A stretch of DNA of 64,000 nucleotides from Eriocheir sinensis (lineage: Eukaryota > Arthropoda > Malacostraca > Decapoda > Varunidae): assembly GCF_024679095.1 (NCBI RefSeq), contig NC_066553.1, positions 7,504,804-7,568,803 on the forward strand. Direction: 5' to 3'. The position numbers were made by a program, and so were the translations under genes. This document shows, one piece after another, positions 1-11,639 of the stretch (positions are counted from its first letter, which is position 1; each line of letters starts with the position of its first letter). The notes under the pieces are model-generated. The model searched no databases. It had not been told where the DNA came from and saw only the letters and a list, made by a program, of their open reading frames with translations.

Positions 1-121
1 TATTTTCCGTGTCGTCACCCTTCCTATTAATGTCACTGCTGCCGAGCTCGCTGCTTCTTCACGTCCGTCACCTCCTAACGCTTGTCTTGGATAACTGCTG
101 CTCTTTCCTGTGTTTTCAGCC

Positions 122-265
122 ATGGAGAGCAGCCTGGCCTCGCTGAATCTTGGTCGCCGCAGCCCTATCCTATGTCTAAAAGAGGACAGCGAGTTGGTTG
201 TAGAGTGGAGAGTGAAGCGAGTGGCTCAGTTTGTAAACACATATGATTACGTGGCTGCCTTGTGA
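122..265 (+). CDS. Candidate short open exon, 47 codons
   Basis: A strong acceptor-like tract (CTTTCCTGTGTTTTCAG) is followed two bases later by an ATG in good context (gccATGG) and 47 open codons beginning MESSLASLNLGRRSPILCLK, then TGA. It is antisense to the cadherin gene. The product is not recognised. A tract this short can arise by chance, so it is listed only because the splice-like signal and start context coincide. Confidence 0.15.
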   Translation: MESSLASLNLGRRSPILCLKEDSELVVEWRVKRVAQFVNTYDYVAAL

Positions 266-394
266 TTGATTACTTTCCAGCACGACTGTAATTAGCTGGC
301 GATTCTCATGACGTCATCGATGGTGCTCACACAATCAGCTGGCTTTCTGTCACAGCAGCTCATTGATAAAGTCTCTTCTTTGGATACAAGTTTC

Positions 395-642
395 AGAGCC
401 AGTTCGACAGTCCAACACAGAGTCATTGTATGCGTCGAAACCAAACTATATTCACCACAATGGTCCGTTATTTCAACTCAATACCAGACACTAAAGAGAT
501 TTCCTGTTTGGTTTTCTATAGTTTCCTTCTTTTTATATCAACGCCAAACACTACACAAGGAATGTTCATGGTATTTTGTGTTTGGTTGGGAAGCTTACAA
601 ACTTGCTGTAATGGACTGTAAACCTGGTCCTCAGTCACTTGG
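395..642. mobile_element. Family-Q palindromic-ended repeat, copy 1
   Basis: It starts GAGCCAGTTCGACAGTCCAA and ends GTAATGGACTGTAAACCTGG, so its termini are roughly inverted. Inner arms ACCAAACTATATTCACCACA and TTTGGTTGGGAAGC are also seen in the copies at 30.4 and 52.2 kb. Confidence 0.65.
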
Positions 643-967
643 ATATTCGGGCAGAAAATTTGGTTTTAAACAACAACTCTGGCGGCTATTGTTGTTTATT
701 TTGTTAGTGGTGGTGGTGGGTGGGGGTGGTGATGGTGGTGAAGGCGTCGCTGTTAGTGCTGTTCTCTCGTTGCCTTTCTGTAGGTATTGCTGGCGCTGTT
801 TTAATCCATATTGTGTTGCTGTTGCTGCTGCGGTCATCATGTATGTCATTATTGTTGTTTTTGTCACTGCCTTTTTGTATGTTTTGTTGCTGCTTTTACA
901 GGTATGATCTTTTCATATATAACAGTTTTTTGTCACAGCACTAAGCAAGGCAGATACGAAACATACA

Positions 968-971
<4 letters not shown>

Positions 972-1024
<53 letters not shown>

Positions 1025-1032
1025 AAAAAAAA
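972..1032. repeat. (CT)n followed by (A)n
   Basis: About 50 bases of (CT)n then an A run, 100 bases left of the cadherin exon at 1134. Confidence 0.95.
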
Positions 1033-1133
1033 GGAGTATATAAACTGCCCGAAGAGGAAAAGACATCAGGGACGCTGCAAACATTCCCTCAAGGAGCGCA
1101 GCAGCGACGCCGTTCACTCTCCCATCAACTCAC

Positions 1134-1265
1134 CCTGAGGAGGAGGATGGCGCCGGTGGAGGGGTCGACGGCGAAGCAGGAGTTGGAGTCCCCGGTGACG
1201 CCTTCCCCCTCGAGGCTGTAGCTCAGGTGACCGTACTCCCCCGCGTCCTCGTCCCTCGCTGTCAC
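1134..1265 (-). CDS. Cadherin gene exon: second repeat, last exon in window
   Basis: The 132-nt, 44-codon exon has acceptor GACGGCAG and donor AGG|GTGAGT and is phase 0 at both ends. It encodes VTARDEDAGEYGHLSYSLEG and then CFAVDPSTGAILLLR. These are the D-x-D calcium ligand, the L-x-Y-S-L strand and the F-x-V-D-x-x-T-G-x-I turn of a cadherin repeat. It continues the EEDD...LPK repeat of the upstream exon without interruption. The next expected exon, carrying the L-D-R-E equivalent, is not found in 1-1133 and must lie left of the window. The window therefore holds only the N-terminal part of a much larger protein, with further repeats, membrane span and cytoplasmic tail elsewhere. Confidence 0.92.
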
Positions 1266-1701
1266 CTGCCGTCAAAGAGATGAATAAAGTTGAATTTGAC
1301 GATACTAAACGCACCCCTCCACCCCACCCCCTACACACCTTGCATACTCTCCCAGTTCGCATTCACCTGTTCGCGATGCACATGCTATTTCTCTTTAAAG
1401 GAACTCCACATTTTTTTTCTCCCCATTTCCTCCTGTTTTCCTTTCTTCCGGCAGTCCTCCTTTAAAGAGTGCTCACCTGGCCAAGAGTAAGGTCAGCTGC
1501 TCAAGGTTGTTTGGGTTATGAGGAGCAAGGGTCGAGGTTCGTGCATGCTTGAATTAAGTCCGTAAACTTTCAAGAGCGTGAAGCGGTTGTCAGGTGTTCC
1601 GAACTTGTAAACGGACGGAGAAGCAATAAAAGAGGAAGGAGGAGGAGGTAAGAGAATAGGAATAAGAATGAGAAAGAATAAAAATGAGAAGAAAAAAAAT
1701 A

Positions 1702-1980
<279 letters not shown>

Positions 1981-2528
1981 GAGGGGGGACACAAAAGGCT
2001 AAGTATTCCCATGTCTGTAATCAACGTCACAAGAGACGGATTCGCAAGTGGGCAAACAACGCTAGAGGCACCTGGAGAGCAGTCTGATCATAATAACTCC
2101 GACACGTCTGAGCATTACTGTTAAAGCGAAGGAAGTAGTGGCGTGAGGGGAGACACGGGGGGGGGGAGTTAGGAGGAGGAAGTAATGAGAATCTTTTGCC
2201 CACCGTCATTTTAATAGTCTTGCGAGAGAAATGATAATGAGAAAAGAAGGAGATGGAGAAAGGTAAAAGTGCTAGACGGAAAATGTATAACTGGAAATAG
2301 ACTGAACCTTTGTCTGCAGTTAAAACGGTCAGGGAGATAAAAAAAAAAAAACGTAAAGAAAAGATAAAGAACCCAAAAAAGCATAACTGAAGATGGACAC
2401 AATCCTTACACACAGTCAAAAGTCTGAGGAAGTAAATAGGAAAGAAAAATATAATTCTTCATCCTTTGTAGAGACCAGGCCGTCGCCCCCGAAATGCACT
2501 TATCTGTGTGGCGGACTGGGAAGAGAGT

Positions 2529-2730
2529 GAGGTTGGTATTATAAGACACTCGCTTTTCACCTCAACTATTTCTAAAGGTCAAAGAGGGGGGCAGTCGGGT
2601 TCTAATGAGTGTTTCTTCAGGCTCACGGTACAGAAGAAGACTCACACTAGCACCAGGGTCATAAAACTACCCCTGGAAATGCCCACAACTTCTACGAAAG
2701 GCTTGTCAAAATATGTTTTCTTGGGTGGCG
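2529..2730. mobile_element. Family-P terminal-inverted repeat, copy 1
   Basis: It opens TTGGTATTATAAGACACTCG and contains GGTCATAAAACTACCCCTGG. It is in the opposite orientation to the copy at 12.2 kb. Confidence 0.7.
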
Positions 2731-3092
2731 ATATGTCTTGTAATCAGTGAGTTTCCCACCTGTCTGGTGTCAAGCTCGAACCCCGACATCGGGAAGTTTA
2801 TTTTCGTCTTTTCGAACCAGGTTAATTTATCGTGTGTTTCGAGGCAATGAGATGATGTATAATTAAGTAGATTCAAATCCCATCCCTCCCATTACACCAC
2901 CGTCAGTAAAGTCTTTATCAAGGAGTTGAGAGAGAAGAAAAATATAAAAAAATAATTCTCCTCCAATCAATAATAACCTTTAGGAGGGAAAGATAAATAT
3001 ACTTGGAATCCTTCGCCCCACCGCCAATGTGTAGTCGTAAAGAGAGGAACGTGATAAAAGGGATGAACTGAAGACAAAACTCCTCCACCTAC

Positions 3093-3257
3093 CGTCAGTA
3101 TAGTCTTGGGGAGGTGCCTGTCATCCTCCTCGGTGATCTGCGTCTCGTGCAGCGTCCTGGGGAAGGCGGGGGCGTGGTCGTTTTGGTCCGTCACCTGCAC
3201 CACGACGCTCGCCTCGCTGCCGCTCTCCCCCGCCGACGCCCGCACCACCAGCTCGTA
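3093..3257 (-). CDS. Cadherin gene exon: end of one repeat, start of the next
   Basis: The 165-nt, 55-codon exon is phase 0 at both ends, with acceptor CTTCCCAG and donor ACG|GTAGGT. It begins YELVVRASAG, the Y-x-L-x-V strand after LDYE. It passes through VTDQNDHAPAF, the calcium-binding D-x-N-D-x-x-P-x-F linker, and ends ITEEDDRHLPKTILT. The linker closes one cadherin repeat and opens the next. The EEDD...LPK segment is, from memory of family sequences, characteristic of a repeat in arthropod N-cadherin/shotgun-type (type III classical) cadherins, which is why I favour that subfamily over Fat or Dachsous types. The exon is intact. Confidence 0.93.
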
Positions 3258-3874
3258 CTGGGAAGGAGGAAAAATTCTGCTGGTATGTCGCGTTGGTTTG
3301 CAATACACTAAACTCAAATAAAGGAAGCAGAAAATATCTATCAGCATTGGACCATGTCATCAGCCAGTATATGACTGATGGCAGCATCAAATAGACAACT
3401 ACACTCACCGAAATTGGCAACTCGCTGCTGAGGAAATTATCCTTCTGTAGCAAGGAGCCAAACTTAGAATTATTTATTTTTTTTAAATTCATATATCTAG
3501 AATTATTCAGGAGCCACGGTACCGCAAGTCGCTGTGGTCGCGGTACAGCGTGACCTCTCTGACCCGACGTGGGGTCAATCACAACGACAACCGTAAAAGA
3601 CATTTCTAGCTATCCAGGTAGATTAGGTCTTTCTTGGAAGGACTCCATCATTACCTGTATCATAAAAATGTTCTACACAGATGTTTGAACCTACGCGACT
3701 AAATGGTTGAGCCTTCAGTTTGCATGTTATGTGTACAAAGGTGTTACTCGCATATAAATTGAATTTAGTTTGTTATTAATTGACTATTTATCTTGATAAC
3801 GAGCAAAGTTCATGTAACACTATATCTTTTACGGGTTTCTGTTTCCATTTGTATGTGCCTCAGAGCGAAACGAG

Positions 3875-4103
<229 letters not shown>

Positions 4104-4397
4104 GAAACAGTTATAGAGGATTTCAAGGATGACATACAAGAAGATTATAGGAACAGAGTAATGGCGTTTGCAGATGACCTAGCAGAATTTAGTGCAGATA
4201 AGAAAGAGATTGAAGAAGATTAAAAAAGATGGAATGAGTGTTTTTAAGGAAAGGAATGATAATGAATGTTGAGAAGACAGAAATCCTAACGGTCAGCAGA
4301 AATGAAGAGCAAGAATTGAACATCAACATAGAAAACAAGACGGTGAAGAATACAGAAAACTTTAAATATCTTGGAAGCATTGTAACCACATGCACAC
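4104..4397 (+). mobile_element. LINE reverse transcriptase fragment, broken
   Basis: Two adjacent frames carry a non-LTR reverse transcriptase fragment. The first reads VMAFADDLAEFSADKKEIEE, with FADD in place of the usual YADD catalytic box. It hits a stop near 4220. The second reads GMIMNVEKTEILTVSRNEEQ and then ENFKYLGSIVT, the post-catalytic KTE...FKYLG block of RTE-like LINEs. A frameshift between them and truncation after YLGSIVT show it is dead. It abuts a 225-bp (ATT)n array on its left and an opposed LINE fragment on its right. Confidence 0.8.
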
Positions 4398-4745
4398 ACA
4401 CCTCACAGCATTCTCCATTCCAGGGCACAGGCCAGTCATTAGACCAATAATCCTTGCATGAACCCCACGAGACCTCGAGAGATCCCAGAGTGCCTCACGA
4501 TGCACTGACCAAAACGCTTTCTTGAGATCGGCAGATTGGCAAATACTCTAAGAATACTCTGTCGAAGCTCTGGGATGAAGTCAGTTGTCGACTTACAAGG
4601 CACAAATACGGAGTGATCAGGTCTATGCAGTTTCAGCTGTTGGTTGCCACTCTCCATGAGCAATTGATGGGCAAGCACCTAGCAGTTATCTTCTATCGTC
4701 ATAATCAGTTGTGGAAATTAATCAAGATGAGGTGAATAGCCAGTG
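4395..4745 (-). mobile_element. Second LINE reverse transcriptase fragment, opposite strand
   Basis: The minus strand encodes LAHQLLMESGNQQLKLHRPD, then HSVFVPCKSTTDFIPEL. A frameshift follows, then KKAFWSVHREALWDLSRSRG and RIIGLMTGL. This order (RPEQSGFTPGKST; DLKKAFDSVHRE; RG..ARIIGLLTGLY) is the central reverse-transcriptase region of a LINE type common in decapods. It is frameshifted and truncated on both sides. It meets the plus-strand fragment at 4395 tail to tail. Confidence 0.7.
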
Positions 4746-4943
4746 GCTCTCCCTGATCCAACATTTACGAATCTTTGATGTTTATGGAGTAAGTAAACCT
4801 TATATTTCTCGCAGCAAAATTATTTATGTAGCTCGCTTGGGTAAGCCGAGGCACATGTGGCAACAACTTCCCTTAGATTCATAATTCATGGACCTCGCAT
4901 TGGTGTTGAGGAGCGAACGAATGGTTTGGCCTTCATCACTCAC

Positions 4944-5059
4944 CTGCCGCTGCTCCTCGTAGTCCAGCGGCTGCACGAGGCTGAGCAGTCCATTCGAGCT
5001 GTCCACCGAGAACAGTCCCTCCTCGTTGCCTTCCTTGATGCTGAACTCGAGCCTCTCGC
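4944..5059 (-). CDS. Cadherin gene exon: middle of the repeat
   Basis: The 116-nt exon has acceptor TTGGTCAG and donor CAG|GTGAGT. It completes a Gly codon from the previous exon, then encodes 38 residues. It contains EGLFSVDSSNGLLSLVQPLD, the F-S-V-D-x-x-x-G-x-L core of a cadherin repeat, and ends LDYEEQRQ, the usual LDYE motif. It ends in phase 0, matching the exon at 3257. This is a textbook mid-repeat sequence with no frameshift or stop. The intron separating it from the 26.4-kb exon is 21.3 kb of transposon and microsatellite sequence. Confidence 0.9.
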
Positions 5060-6119
5060 CTGACCAAGGAAAGGAAGGGAAAGAAATAATTATTACTCTC
5101 CCGGACCTTCGTTACAGACCCTTCCTGAATATATGAGGAGCTATGAACCATCTTCAACAAAAGTTAAAGTGTACACGCATCATCTTGTCTCAAATCATGT
5201 CCATGTGAGACAAAGAAGGATCAAATATTCACAAAGAAGAGCAAGTGATTCTGTATAAAAAAAATCAAGCTCCACATCAATACGTTAATTCAATATTACA
5301 CACGTAGCTATGAAACTCGCAAAAGTAAATAGCTGAGATGCTCCTCTTTTGCTTATTTTCTTTATATATTTAATCCAAAATTGTCCATCCAAAAATATAT
5401 TCCGTAATGCAAGTTCGTCACTTTCTAAATATTTCACAGTTCACCGGCATACCATAAAACTGCAACTTATTTTTAGGCACAAATTTTTCCCCTTGTCTAC
5501 CACCATTTCCACAACACGCCATAAAACTGCATCCTAGAAAGTGTACTACAAAACACCCCACCAGCACCACATCATTATTCAGGCCATGAATTTGGAATGA
5601 CCCATTTGTTTCCATCCCGTACCGCTTCCTCGACCATTTTCACACTCGCGCAGCAAAAGTCCTGCATCAGTCAATGGGAAAATATGGTACAACATTACTG
5701 CCCCACCCCACGGCATCAAATACCTTGTCTGAGCTTTCACTTTATCTACTTTTCTCATCCCGTTCAAGTGTATGTTTTCAGGAGACCTTTTATCCGTACA
5801 GGAGGGTGCTGTGTTAAGGAAAACGTTAATAATTTTCATGTATCGTCTATGTCTTAAGCCATTATCATTCAAAGTATTTCCCTCTTTTAGCTACTAGTAA
5901 TGATTTTTTTTTTTCATCGTTGGAAGAATGGCCGATTTCAAGAAGGTTCCGTCATCAAATGTTTCAGATTCCTTAGTAGAAAGAGACGCTTACGGGCCTT
6001 GTTTTGTACGTTCTGTTTAGCATTAGGTCTACCTCCTCTTATCTCTTATCATAAAAAAAAATAAAAGGACATCCTCCACGCACAATACCTGATGAGAGTC
6101 GCTCTGCACACAGACACTG

Positions 6120-6345
6120 GGGCCATATTTTTAAACATTTCTACTCCCAAGAACACGTAATTTACTAGTCTTTCGTGGGAGTTTAGGGCATTTCCAGGGG
6201 TACTTTTATGACCCTGGTGGTAGTCTGAGCTTTCTTCTGTACGGTGAACCTAAAAGAACACTCATTAGAACTCGATTAACCTCCTCTTTGGCCTTTGGAA
6301 ATAGTTGGTGTGAGGGGCGGGAGCATCTGACAATACCACCGGAAC
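6120..6345. mobile_element. Family-P terminal-inverted repeat, copy 2
   Basis: It contains TTTCCAGGGGTACTTTTATG then ACCCTGGTGGTAGTCTGAGC and TTTGGCCTTTGGAAATAGTT, collinear with copy 3. Its ends are degraded. Confidence 0.7.
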
Positions 6346-6838
6346 GTTGTCTCGTCCCAGCGGGCTTGCCAGGCTTCTCCGCTCATTAAGGCATCGTGGC
6401 GGCGGGGCGGGGCATCCCTTCGCAACCTGCATGGATTAACTTGAGCGATTATTTCCTGAGAGTTATCAAAGCCGTGCAGGGTGAGCGAGGGCCACGCCGC
6501 CATGAACTCAATTACGCTTATCGGATTGTTTGTTGGCCTGGAAGAGATCAAGCGGCCGCCTAAATCACGAGACAGAGCAGCAGATCGATCAATAGCGTCG
6601 CGGTGTGAGGAGTGTTGGGGAAGAATGTTTAAGAAATCTCTCTAAAAGGACGCTCATGGTTGACTGTAAGAGGAATAAGTAAATATATTCCCGTCCCACA
6701 ACAGTCACGGTGGTGGAGGTCATGACATTCAGCCGTGCCGGAGACAGATTCTCGAGCAGCTCTCACAATTTAACTCCGCGCCAAATAATGAGGATGGAAT
6801 TATCTGTAAGCCTTCCCAGAGTGAGGTGGTCCCCCTCC

Positions 6839-6968
<130 letters not shown>

Positions 6969-7236
6969 AGAAGCTTAGTCCAATGCTCAGCATGCTCGAT
7001 TCACAACCGAGAGGTCCCGGGTTCGATTCCCGGAGATGGATAAGCAGTTTCCTTTACTCAGTGCTCTGTGCACCCAGCAGCGAATGGGCACTAATGTGGC
7101 AGTCGAAGTTTGTGTCCCGCCTCCCGGGTGTGTGTGGAGTTCCACCCGTGACCAGAGATCCGCCACTTGAGCTTCAAATTCAGTGTGTGAGGGTTCTGGT
7201 TGAGGATTGCGAATCTAGCGCGTTATCGGACCTTGG

Positions 7237-7240
<4 letters not shown>
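6969..7240 (+). mobile_element. tRNA-derived SINE between two microsatellites
   Basis: The tRNA-like head contains TCCCGGGTTCGATTCCCGG, a perfect T-arm/B box. The body contains CACCCAGCAGCGAATGGGCA and GTGTCCCGCCTCCCGGGTG. It is bounded on the left by (CT)n(CA)n and on the right by (CT)n. The clover leaf is incomplete, so it is not a functional tRNA. Confidence 0.75.
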
Positions 7241-7296
<56 letters not shown>

Positions 7297-7302
7297 ACAC
7301 AC
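7241..7302. repeat. (CT)n with short (CA)n
   Basis: It lies between two SINEs at 6969-7240 and 7303-7580. Confidence 0.9.
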
Positions 7303-7580
7303 AGCTCCGTAGTATAATGGTTAGCGCGCTTGGCTCACAAGTAAAAGGTCCCGGGTTCGATTCCCGAACGTCGTGGTGACTGATAGGCAGTCTCTTTACA
7401 CCTGGGCCTCATAGAACCAACATTGAATCGGTTCAGGGTATTACTCAGGAGTTGTGTACTGCTAGTTGGAGGAGGAGGCCTGGCACTGCCGAAAGTAAAT
7501 AATTCAAGGATGGAAACCCAAGATTGTCCGATTCGGAACACACAAGCTTGTAGCTCTGTTCAGGAAGATACAACTATGTG
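7303..7580 (+). mobile_element. tRNA-Val-like SINE
   Basis: The head reads GCTCCGTAGTATAATGGTTA then GCGCGCTTGGCTCACAAG and GGTCCCGGGTTCGATTCCC. It resembles tRNA-Val(CAC) in the A box, anticodon region and B box. The anticodon stem and acceptor stem do not pair properly, so it is a SINE head and not a tRNA gene. The body runs to a terminal (AC)n(AG)n microsatellite. Confidence 0.75.
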
Positions 7581-7584
7581 AGTT

Positions 7585-7630
7585 ACACACACACACACAC
7601 GCAGAGAGAGAGAGAGAGAGAGAGAGAGAA
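7585..7630. repeat. (AC)n(AG)n
   Basis: Short compound array at the 3' end of the tRNA-Val-like SINE. Confidence 0.9.
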
Positions 7631-8091
7631 AACAGAACAAAAATACATACTTTTTAGCGCAAAATGAGGAAGACCAAGGGAAAAATGCCAGCAACATGTT
7701 GCTTCGAAAATGAAAAAAAAGAAAGATTTTATATTTGGCGTGGCAAGCCATAACTTTGTAAGAGTAAAGAGGGACGGCAGAGTGTTTGGAGTGTTGGGAG
7801 GGGGGGCAGAGAGGGGGGTTGAGGGGGGGCCAGTGTGGGGTCGGGCGGGTGGTTGTAAGGGGGTGGGGAAAGAGTGGGACGTTAGTGGATGCGGGGAAGC
7901 AGAGGAGGCCGGCGGGAATGACCGAGGGATGACGGGGATGGGGCAACATTAGTGACCCTAGGGAGCCAGCAGCCTTATTTTCTGCTACTGATGGGAAAAT
8001 GAAGCGAAGGAATTTATGAAGGGCGAAGGTTTTGGTCTATACAACATGGATATAAACTGTGGGAAGGTTAAACAAAACAAAACAACACCTC

Positions 8092-8198
8092 TTTGAATTC
8101 TTTTAAGAAGCAGCAAGTAGCGGGCTTTTTTGTATTATTGTTTCCTTTTTTTGTGGCCTTGAACTGTCTCCTTTGTTGTAAAAAAAGAAAAAAAAAAG
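8092..8198 (+). mobile_element. Tail-only copy of the jockey-like LINE 3' end
   Basis: About 100 bases match the 3' end of LINE copies A and B: GAATTCTTTTAAGAAGCAG, then AAGTAGCGGGC, then CTGTCTCCTTTGTTGTAAA and an A-rich end. No coding part of the LINE is present. Confidence 0.8.
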
Positions 8199-8757
8199 TG
8201 AGGGTATGGGTCAGTGATCTATGATAAAGGTCAATAAAAGAGCTAAAACAAATTATATATATAAAGAGAGAAATCACCCGTTCTCTGATAGACCTCGGAC
8301 TGGCTTATCCCACACAGCAGCAGCAAGGTGTTTATACGCAAGTGCTGATTCGAAGCTTAGGACGGATGGAGAGTGGACTTGTATGAAGCGCCACCTGACC
8401 GTTGTATTTGTATTTCAGCGCTGTTTTTAGTTTTTTTACGCCACCAATATACGCCCCGGGGTAGTGGGTTTTTACAGGCTTAATGAAGCGCTACTGAGAC
8501 GGAGATGAGCACCGAGGTCAAGCGCAGATGTAATGTATGCCCTCCAGCTTAACCATCACCAAGTACACGACTGGATGGGTCAGTGGGTGTCCTGGTCAGC
8601 TATCTGGTTCGCACTATTGCGTGTGTCACGTGCATCAACTCTTTAATTTTCGAAAGGATCTTGTCCGTCATTTGCACAGACACAGAAGTGGAGTCTGTAC
8701 GCACTAATAAGGAGAAAAATATTGCATCCATCATATGAAAAAAAATAAGAACTACTT
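8199..8757. other. Intronic sequence, nothing recognised
   Basis: Non-repetitive sequence in the 21-kb cadherin intron. No exon-like open frame or repeat was seen. Confidence 0.4.
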
Positions 8758-8759
8758 TA

Positions 8760-8966
8760 GTCTGTTCACTTAAGTCTGACCCAAGCTGACAACATAAACC
8801 TAAGCGTGTTTGTAAGCTGAGTGTTGATTGACTACTGCTATGGCTTTCAAGTTTTCTTTAACCTGTTTGTGTTTATCTCACGCAGCACTTTCTCCTAATC
8901 TGCACTGTGCTTACGAACACGCTTAGGTTTATGTTGTCAGCTTGGGTCAGACTTAAGTGAACAGAC
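8760..8966. mobile_element. Foldback MITE with TA flanks
   Basis: Arms 8758-8817 and 8909-8968 are inverted copies of 60 bases with one mismatch, beginning TAGTCTGTTCACTTAAGTCT and ending with its complement ACTTAAGTGAACAGACTA. The loop is 91 bases. Terminal TA on both sides fits a Tc1/mariner-type TA target duplication. There is no coding capacity. Confidence 0.85.
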
Positions 8967-8968
8967 TA

Positions 8969-9273
8969 TAACAGAAAACTAAAATACAGGAGCTCATTAC
9001 GAAATATATGAAAAGCTATAATGGTAAAAGGAAAGCTAAAAAATACATACTAAACGCAGCCAAACCTTATAAAATTTGTGCTCAGCGGCAGCCACTCCTC
9101 TGCGCCTAACAAAAATAGCGTGTCTGGAGCAGCTGCCCTTTTTCACGTCCTATGCATCTTTTCCTACCTTTACCGCTTCCCTCACACTTCACCCAACATG
9201 TCGTACCGCGCGTTTTTTCTTTCATAATAAACAAACATATGCTTTTTTTACCTTACGTATACAGAGTTAACGT

Positions 9274-9310
<37 letters not shown>

Positions 9311-9856
9311 GATTCCGACCCTATTTCCTCTTGCTCATCTCCCTTCCGACTCCACAATGGTTGATATTAAAATTCTTAATCATGATGTTTTATTTTCCCT
9401 TTTTGGCCTGAACCCTCAGAAGGTTTACGTATCCAACTGCGTTCCACCTACTGTGCCGTGCTGACAGTCTGCCTGGTAAAACTCTGGCCTCTTCCTTTTA
9501 ACATTTATCCTTCCTGCTGAAAATACGGTTACATACAACCTGTGCCGAAGAAAAAAAAGGTGACCGCTCTAACCCTCTAACGCTCTAACAAAGACTGAGA
9601 CTGAGGCAAACAGAAGACTTACACAAAGTGGTTTTGTAAACTATATTGATAACACTCAAAAAAACTTTTTGTCCCATGAACTAAAATTGGTGAACTTTAA
9701 AGTACTTTTTACGCTGAAGTCGAATCTGTTCATAATACTTTTCTATCAAGCGTAGTTTTCAAGTGACAGAGTAATTAGATTTTACAATAAATGAATTTTT
9801 TTTTATTTACGCTGATATTCCGCATAAAAACAGCTATAAAATATAAAAATTTATGG
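8969..9856. other. Intronic sequence, only a short (GA)n
   Basis: A (GA)n of about 30 bases is at 9279-9309. Otherwise the region is AT-rich and unassigned up to the pseudogene. Confidence 0.4.
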
Positions 9857-10745
9857 TTATCGCCCATATTTGTTCTCGGGAACATCCCTCTTTAGTGTCC
9901 AGCAGTAGCCTGCCACACAGGTCCCCGCTTTTTCTGGGTGCCGCTTTTCTTTGTCTAAATTGTCCTGCTGAAATTTTTCGCCTGCTTATCACACTGCTCC
10001 AGGGTTTGCATGGAAGTGCAAGTCCAAAAAGCACTTTTTTTTTTACTTATATTGCATCCCATAGCTGTATGAAGTCAGTAGATCTTATACATCACAATAG
10101 TTTTTTGATCTGTGACTTCCAAAAAGAATCTTTTTCAAACTCTCTGAAATAACAGCCATACATTTTTTTTCAACTTGCTTTATCTTTTCATCAACTTTTT
10201 CATTTTATAACATTTCCCTAATGTGTGGTCCCTCAATAATACCTATTTTGGTTTTTGCATCTTTTATTTTGGTATGTTTTTTCTTCAAATATGTGAGGCC
10301 TTGGACCGTTCTTTCCAGACCTTTTACGAGATTCTTCATCAACCCGACCTTAATGTGCAAAGAAAGCAAATAAATTTCCTCAGGATCAACAAGGGAAGGC
10401 TTGTTGACACTTCTCCCCTGCAGCGAGTGATCGTTTTGGCCACTCTTTCTGGACATAATGATTTTTTTGTCCCGACTGTCCCACTCACAGAGGAAACAAA
10501 AGAACTTCGTGTAACAAATTTGCATTCATGCAATAAATGCACAACGTCTAGGTCACCACAAACACTACATTTATAGACCCGATCCTTTTTTTGATATTTT
10601 TACCAAAAGAAGCTTCATGTTTTTAAGCGTCTCTCTTGCTTGCTGAATGAGCCACAGTCGCTAACGGTAACTTATTTTCATTGTGGGGCAGAAACGCTTT
10701 CAAGCTTACTCCTGATGAGTCAATAAAGAAGCGTCCCTCATCTGC
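9857..10745 (-). pseudogene. Decayed copy of an uncharacterised, multi-copy arthropod protein family
   Basis: On the minus strand, recognisable blocks appear in the correct order but in different frames. They are RFFIDSSGVSLKAFLPHNEN, then GDLDVVHLL, CFLCEWDSRDKK, VDPEEIYLLSLHIKVGLMKN, IEGPHIREML, MGCN, and finally GYCWTLKRDVPENKYGR with a stop. From memory this order (DSS..SLKAVLLHN; CFLCEWDSR; LPPLHIKLGLMKNFVK; GERFHQDI; DYCWTLKRD) belongs to a large uncharacterised family multiplied in insects, crustaceans and hydra, often annotated only as hypothetical protein. Here at least five frameshifts and several stops interrupt it, for example after KRDA near 10,640 and after IREML near 10,205. 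It has no introns, suggesting retroposition or a mobile-element origin. It sits inside the 21-kb cadherin intron, same strand. The molecular function of the family is not known to me. Confidence 0.7.
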
Positions 10746-11639
10746 GATGTATTCGTGGCCAGAAGCATCCATAACGCAACAAACATCATTGCTTACTGTC
10801 TATCATGTGTCTTGGAGACTCTGGTACATGTATATCCTGACTGCGAGATACTGACCTGATAAAAAATGGTAAATTAGGATATGGTATGCTTGGACTTTTA
10901 TATTATACCATTCATATTTGTTAAGCTTAAGTAGCAATCTCAAGTCTGATCTTTGGGCTCTCTCCAAACCATTGGAATGGCACAAAGCAGTTGGCGTGAG
11001 CCGTTTGCTCATGCTGTGAGAAGCTTGACACACGTGATACAACAAATACAGGCGGCCCAACTTTTATCCTGATTACCATTTTACACTTTACACTTTATAA
11101 CCAAAGTAATGCTCGGAACATTTTTTAATGAAGGATATGAAATGACGTTTTTGTTTTTTGAATATTACTTCACCGAATATATAGGAGAGGAAGAATGTGG
11201 ACTGTTTACACAGCTTATCGGCATTATGATGGTAGATGGGGCGTGCTGGCAATACGCAATTAACCCTCAATGAAAACATATATTTTCCGCACAGCAATGT
11301 AATGCATCGCAAAATAAGACGCACAGATCCAAATATCGTAGCGCCACTGACACACACAAGCACCAACAACCGCGTCAATACACAAAGCCACGATCTGTCA
11401 ACAGAGTGGAAAATACACTGTTTGTACGTTTATATCTAGCGAGCAACTGACAGATAAGCGAGTCTGCTCCGTATGAGTGGGAACTGTTCGCATGTATCAG
11501 CATGTCCAGTCATGTTTCTGCATGCCTCTGTTGACTCGCTTATGCTTTCAAAGGGAAGGTAATGCGCTTCACAAATATTAAAAATAGTATTTGTTTAACG
11601 TTTTGCTTCACATGCGTCGTAGAGCAATGACACATACAT

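Noticed and set aside
1..1133. Next cadherin exon after 1134
   Set aside because: No minus-strand frame with an acceptor, phase 0 and an LDRE-like motif was found; it must lie outside the window.
7306..7375. Possible tRNA-Val gene
   Set aside because: A and B boxes are present but anticodon and acceptor stems do not pair; a SINE body follows directly.
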